Shown: positions 62,247 to 64,000 of the stretch, in pieces
Position numbering within the stretch: position 1 is the first letter of the stretch
How the letters are laid out: every line of letters begins with the position of its first letter
Assembly (NCBI RefSeq): GCF_001270965.1
Contig: NZ_LGIA01000181.1
Coordinates: 25,382-89,381 of the forward strand
Source of the DNA: Sunxiuqinia dokdonensis
GTDB lineage: Bacteria > Bacteroidota > Bacteroidia > Bacteroidales > Prolixibacteraceae
Length of the DNA: 64,000 nucleotides
Direction of reading: 5' to 3'
Notes under the pieces: generated by a model
Database searches by the model: none
The model's input: only the letters and a program-made list of their open reading frames with translations
Told to the model about the DNA's origin: nothing
Translations under genes and position numbers: made by a program

Positions 62247-63806
62247 ATGAAAAACAAGGACTGGTTTAAAGCACGTGGTTATCGACATATCGATTCAAAG
62301 ATTACGATCAGTGAGAAACGAATAGTGTTGCGTAAGTTATCTAACCCAAAATACATAGCTAAGCATGCTTTTCGGCCCTTGATTTATAAAACGCTCAGCG
62401 AGCGTAAGTACAAAAAACTGAAGGATAGTGAAGGAGTTTATTATAGGTCCCACTTTGAACGAGATACTGGTGAATCCACAAAGAAAGTTCGACCAATACA
62501 CTATGCATGCCACCTAGATGCGCAAATCTACGCCTATTACAACCATAAAATCTTAAGTTCTCCCTATGAAGATTTGTTAAGAGCAACCCCTGGTTTGTCA
62601 GATTGCATTTCAGCTTACCGAAGTATACCAGCGCCAGAGGGCTTCCGAAACAAATCGAATGTGCATTTTGCTAAAGATGCTTTTGAAGAAGTGAGACAGC
62701 GAGGTGAATGCATAGCGATTGCGCTGGATGTAAAGAGCTTTTTCAGCACGCTTGACCACAAGATATTACTAGAAAGATGGAAAGAGGTTTTAGGGCTCAG
62801 TTTCTTACCTCCAGACCACTTCAATGTATATAAGTCGATTACCCAATTTCGTTATGTGAGTTTAAATGATTTCCGAACACTTAAGGGTGGATTTGATGAA
62901 AGAGAAATATCAAATTACCAGAAAAGTGGTATAGATGCCTTTTTTAAATCGATGACTGATTTTCGGGAGAGACTTGAAGCCAAAGAATTTATTGTAAGGA
63001 AAAATCAATTTCTCAAAGAGGAGAATGGCAAACGATATCTAATTGGTATTCCACAAGGGTTGCCAATTAGTGCGTTGTTAGCAAACATCTATATGTATAG
63101 ATTTGATTTAGCTGTGTATAATGAGTTATGTCTAAAACGAAATATCTTTTACCGAAGGTATTCTGATGATATTGTTTTGGTTTGCTCGATAGACCAACGA
63201 GAATATGCGGAAAGCTTTGTTCGAGAGAAGATTTCTGGAGAGCTGGCAAAGTTAAAGCTTTCGGAAGATAAGACTGAACGAACGGTTTTTAAAGCCTTCC
63301 AAGTAAACGAAAAGGAGCGGTTACAATCCTATGCTTTAGCCAAGGATGGTATAATGACTTTCAATGTCCCGTTTAATTATTTGGGCTTCCAGTTTTATGG
63401 GTATCAAACCTTAATCAAGAATAACCGTGTTTCCAATTTTTATAGAAGAATGAAGCGTGCGGTCAGAGTGCAACATATCAAAGCAGAAAAGGCGAAAGAG
63501 AAGAGCCTTATCGCGAACAAAGTGATTTATAAGACCAGACTTTATAGATTATTTAGTTACAAGGGAATCAAAAAAAGGGAACTGCCAAATAGACGCAGAT
63601 ATATTTTGACTAAAAATCGTTTAGGCTATTGGGCTAGAAATCCGATTGAGATTAACCGACGACATCGAGGGAATGCACTTAAGTATGCACAGAACGCCGC
63701 AGAGATAATGGATGCCCCGGAAATTAATCGGCAATATCGTAATCATTTTAGGATTCTTCAAGAGACGATTGGAAGATACAATTTTGACAATTGCACGAAG
63801 GATTAA
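62247..63806 (+). CDS. Reverse transcriptase, antiviral (DRT/UG) type
   Basis: A 519-residue protein with a single RT domain. The first catalytic Asp is Asp161 in IALDVKSFFSTLDH, IPQGLPISALLANIYMY lies near 267, and the active site YSDD is at 305-308 in FYRRYSDDIVLVC. There is no maturase, endonuclease or protease domain, so it is not a group II intron RT. The N-terminus (WFKARGYRHI, then RPLIYKTLSERKYKK) and the single-gene layout resemble DRT2-type defence RTs; DRT9 is an alternative. The start codon lies three bases after the T tract of the ncRNA with no room for a ribosome binding site, so translation must depend on the leader or on processing. Confidence 0.82.
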   Translation: MKNKDWFKARGYRHIDSKITISEKRIVLRKLSNPKYIAKHAFRPLIYKTLSERKYKKLKDSEGVYYRSHFERDTGESTKKVRPIHYACHLDAQIYAYYNHKILSSPYEDLLRATPGLSDCISAYRSIPAPEGFRNKSNVHFAKDAFEEVRQRGECIAIALDVKSFFSTLDHKILLERWKEVLGLSFLPPDHFNVYKSITQFRYVSLNDFRTLKGGFDEREISNYQKSGIDAFFKSMTDFRERLEAKEFIVRKNQFLKEENGKRYLIGIPQGLPISALLANIYMYRFDLAVYNELCLKRNIFYRRYSDDIVLVCSIDQREYAESFVREKISGELAKLKLSEDKTERTVFKAFQVNEKERLQSYALAKDGIMTFNVPFNYLGFQFYGYQTLIKNNRVSNFYRRMKRAVRVQHIKAEKAKEKSLIANKVIYKTRLYRLFSYKGIKKRELPNRRRYILTKNRLGYWARNPIEINRRHRGNALKYAQNAAEIMDAPEINRQYRNHFRILQETIGRYNFDNCTKD

Positions 63807-63830
63807 TACTTTAAACCCAAATTAAATCCT

Positions 63831-64000
63831 ATGAAACTCCTCCATACCTCCGACTGGCACCTTGGCAAGCGGCTCGATGATTTTTCGCGCATGGAAGAAC
63901 AACAAGCTGTGTTGCAGGAAATTTGTGAGCTAGCTGAACGAGAACAAGTGGATGCCGTGCTGGTGGCCGGCGACTTGTTTGATACCTTTAATCCGCCCAC
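63831..64000 (+). CDS. sbcD: Exonuclease subunit SbcD (partial)
   Basis: The first 56 residues of SbcD, the Mre11-like nuclease of the SbcCD complex that trims DNA hairpins and ends. Metal-binding motifs LHTSDWHLGKRL and VLVAGDLFDTFNPP are visible. The gene runs off the right edge. Its start is 24 bases after the RT stop. Whether it is the first host gene after the element or part of it cannot be decided here. Confidence 0.9.
   Translation, partial: MKLLHTSDWHLGKRLDDFSRMEEQQAVLQEICELAEREQVDAVLVAGDLFDTFNPP

Larger units (their letters stand above)
19222..63806. mobile_element. Putative integrative and conjugative element with fructan and defence cargo (right end not defined)
   Basis: A tyrosine recombinase next to tRNA-Pro, rteC, an HTH protein, a CTnDOT-like tra operon, a coupling protein, a candidate oriT and a relaxase occur in the order expected of a Bacteroidota conjugative transposon. 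The fructan locus lies between recombinase and rteC, and the helicase/exonuclease/RT genes lie after the relaxase, as cargo. I found no copy of the tRNA-Pro 3' end in the window, so the right edge is set only provisionally at the last accessory gene before sbcD. It may instead lie beyond the window, or the segment could be two elements side by side. Confidence 0.6.

Noticed and set aside
62247..63806. RT as a group II intron or retron RT
   Set aside because: No maturase or HNH domain and no intron domain V structure were seen downstream. The size, N-terminus and upstream RNA with paired ends fit antiviral DRT-type RTs better. Retrons usually have shorter RTs and a short msr-msd.

Overview
The window comes from a member of the Bacteroidota, probably a Marinilabiliales/Prolixibacteraceae-like marine or sediment lineage (lineage is inference). 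Pointers are Bacteroidota-type promoters (TTTG about 20 bp before TAnnTTTG), DUF4412, DUF4924 and DCC-family genes, a FecR/ECF-sigma/SusC/SusD cassette, and a conjugation operon of the CTnDOT tra type.

Region 1 (1-19.3 kb) is ordinary chromosome. It holds translation and RNA genes (map, miaA, smpB, rplY/ctc, pth, tRNA-Ser, tRNA-Pro), nucleotide and sugar metabolism (udk, prs, manA), envelope genes (amidase, lnt, acyl-ACP thioesterase), a sensor kinase and a two-gene 5'-nucleotidase. A decayed tRNA-Ser copy lies just before the real tRNA-Ser.

Region 2 (about 19.2 kb onward) looks like an integrative and conjugative element entered next to tRNA-Pro. A tyrosine recombinase (19.5 kb) sits behind an array of inverted repeats. 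Then comes a fructan-type polysaccharide utilisation locus (20.9-36.4 kb): ECF sigma, FecR anti-sigma, SusC, SusD, a GH32-like lipoprotein that has lost all three catalytic motifs, a DUF2961/GH172 protein, a sugar porter, a fructokinase, a true GH32 and a GH5-like lipoprotein. SusCD would import fructo-oligosaccharide, the GH32/GH172 enzymes would cleave it, and the porter and kinase would take up and phosphorylate fructose.

Region 3 (36.5-53.7 kb) is the transfer module: rteC, a structured RNA with its own promoter and terminator, an HTH protein, an ATPase, tra genes in CTnDOT order (E, F, G, I, an extra gene, J, K, L, M, N), a coupling protein, a DUF4099/DUF3945 protein, a candidate oriT and a two-gene mobilisation unit. 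Two copies of the same operator-plus-promoter sequence precede the HTH gene and the tra operon, so they are probably co-regulated.

Region 4 (53.8-63.8 kb) looks like defence cargo: a 1952-residue DUF4011-type helicase-nuclease, a DnaQ-like exonuclease with a BRCT domain, an unknown 428-residue protein, and a reverse transcriptase of the antiviral (DRT) kind. The 420 bp before the RT contain a good promoter, then a roughly 370-nt segment closed by a perfect 15-bp terminal stem and a T tract ending three bases before the RT start codon. This is the strongest candidate for an undescribed system here: a DRT2- or DRT9-like RT with its template ncRNA. The window ends in the start of sbcD. I saw no repeat of the tRNA-Pro end on the right, so the right boundary of the element is not fixed.
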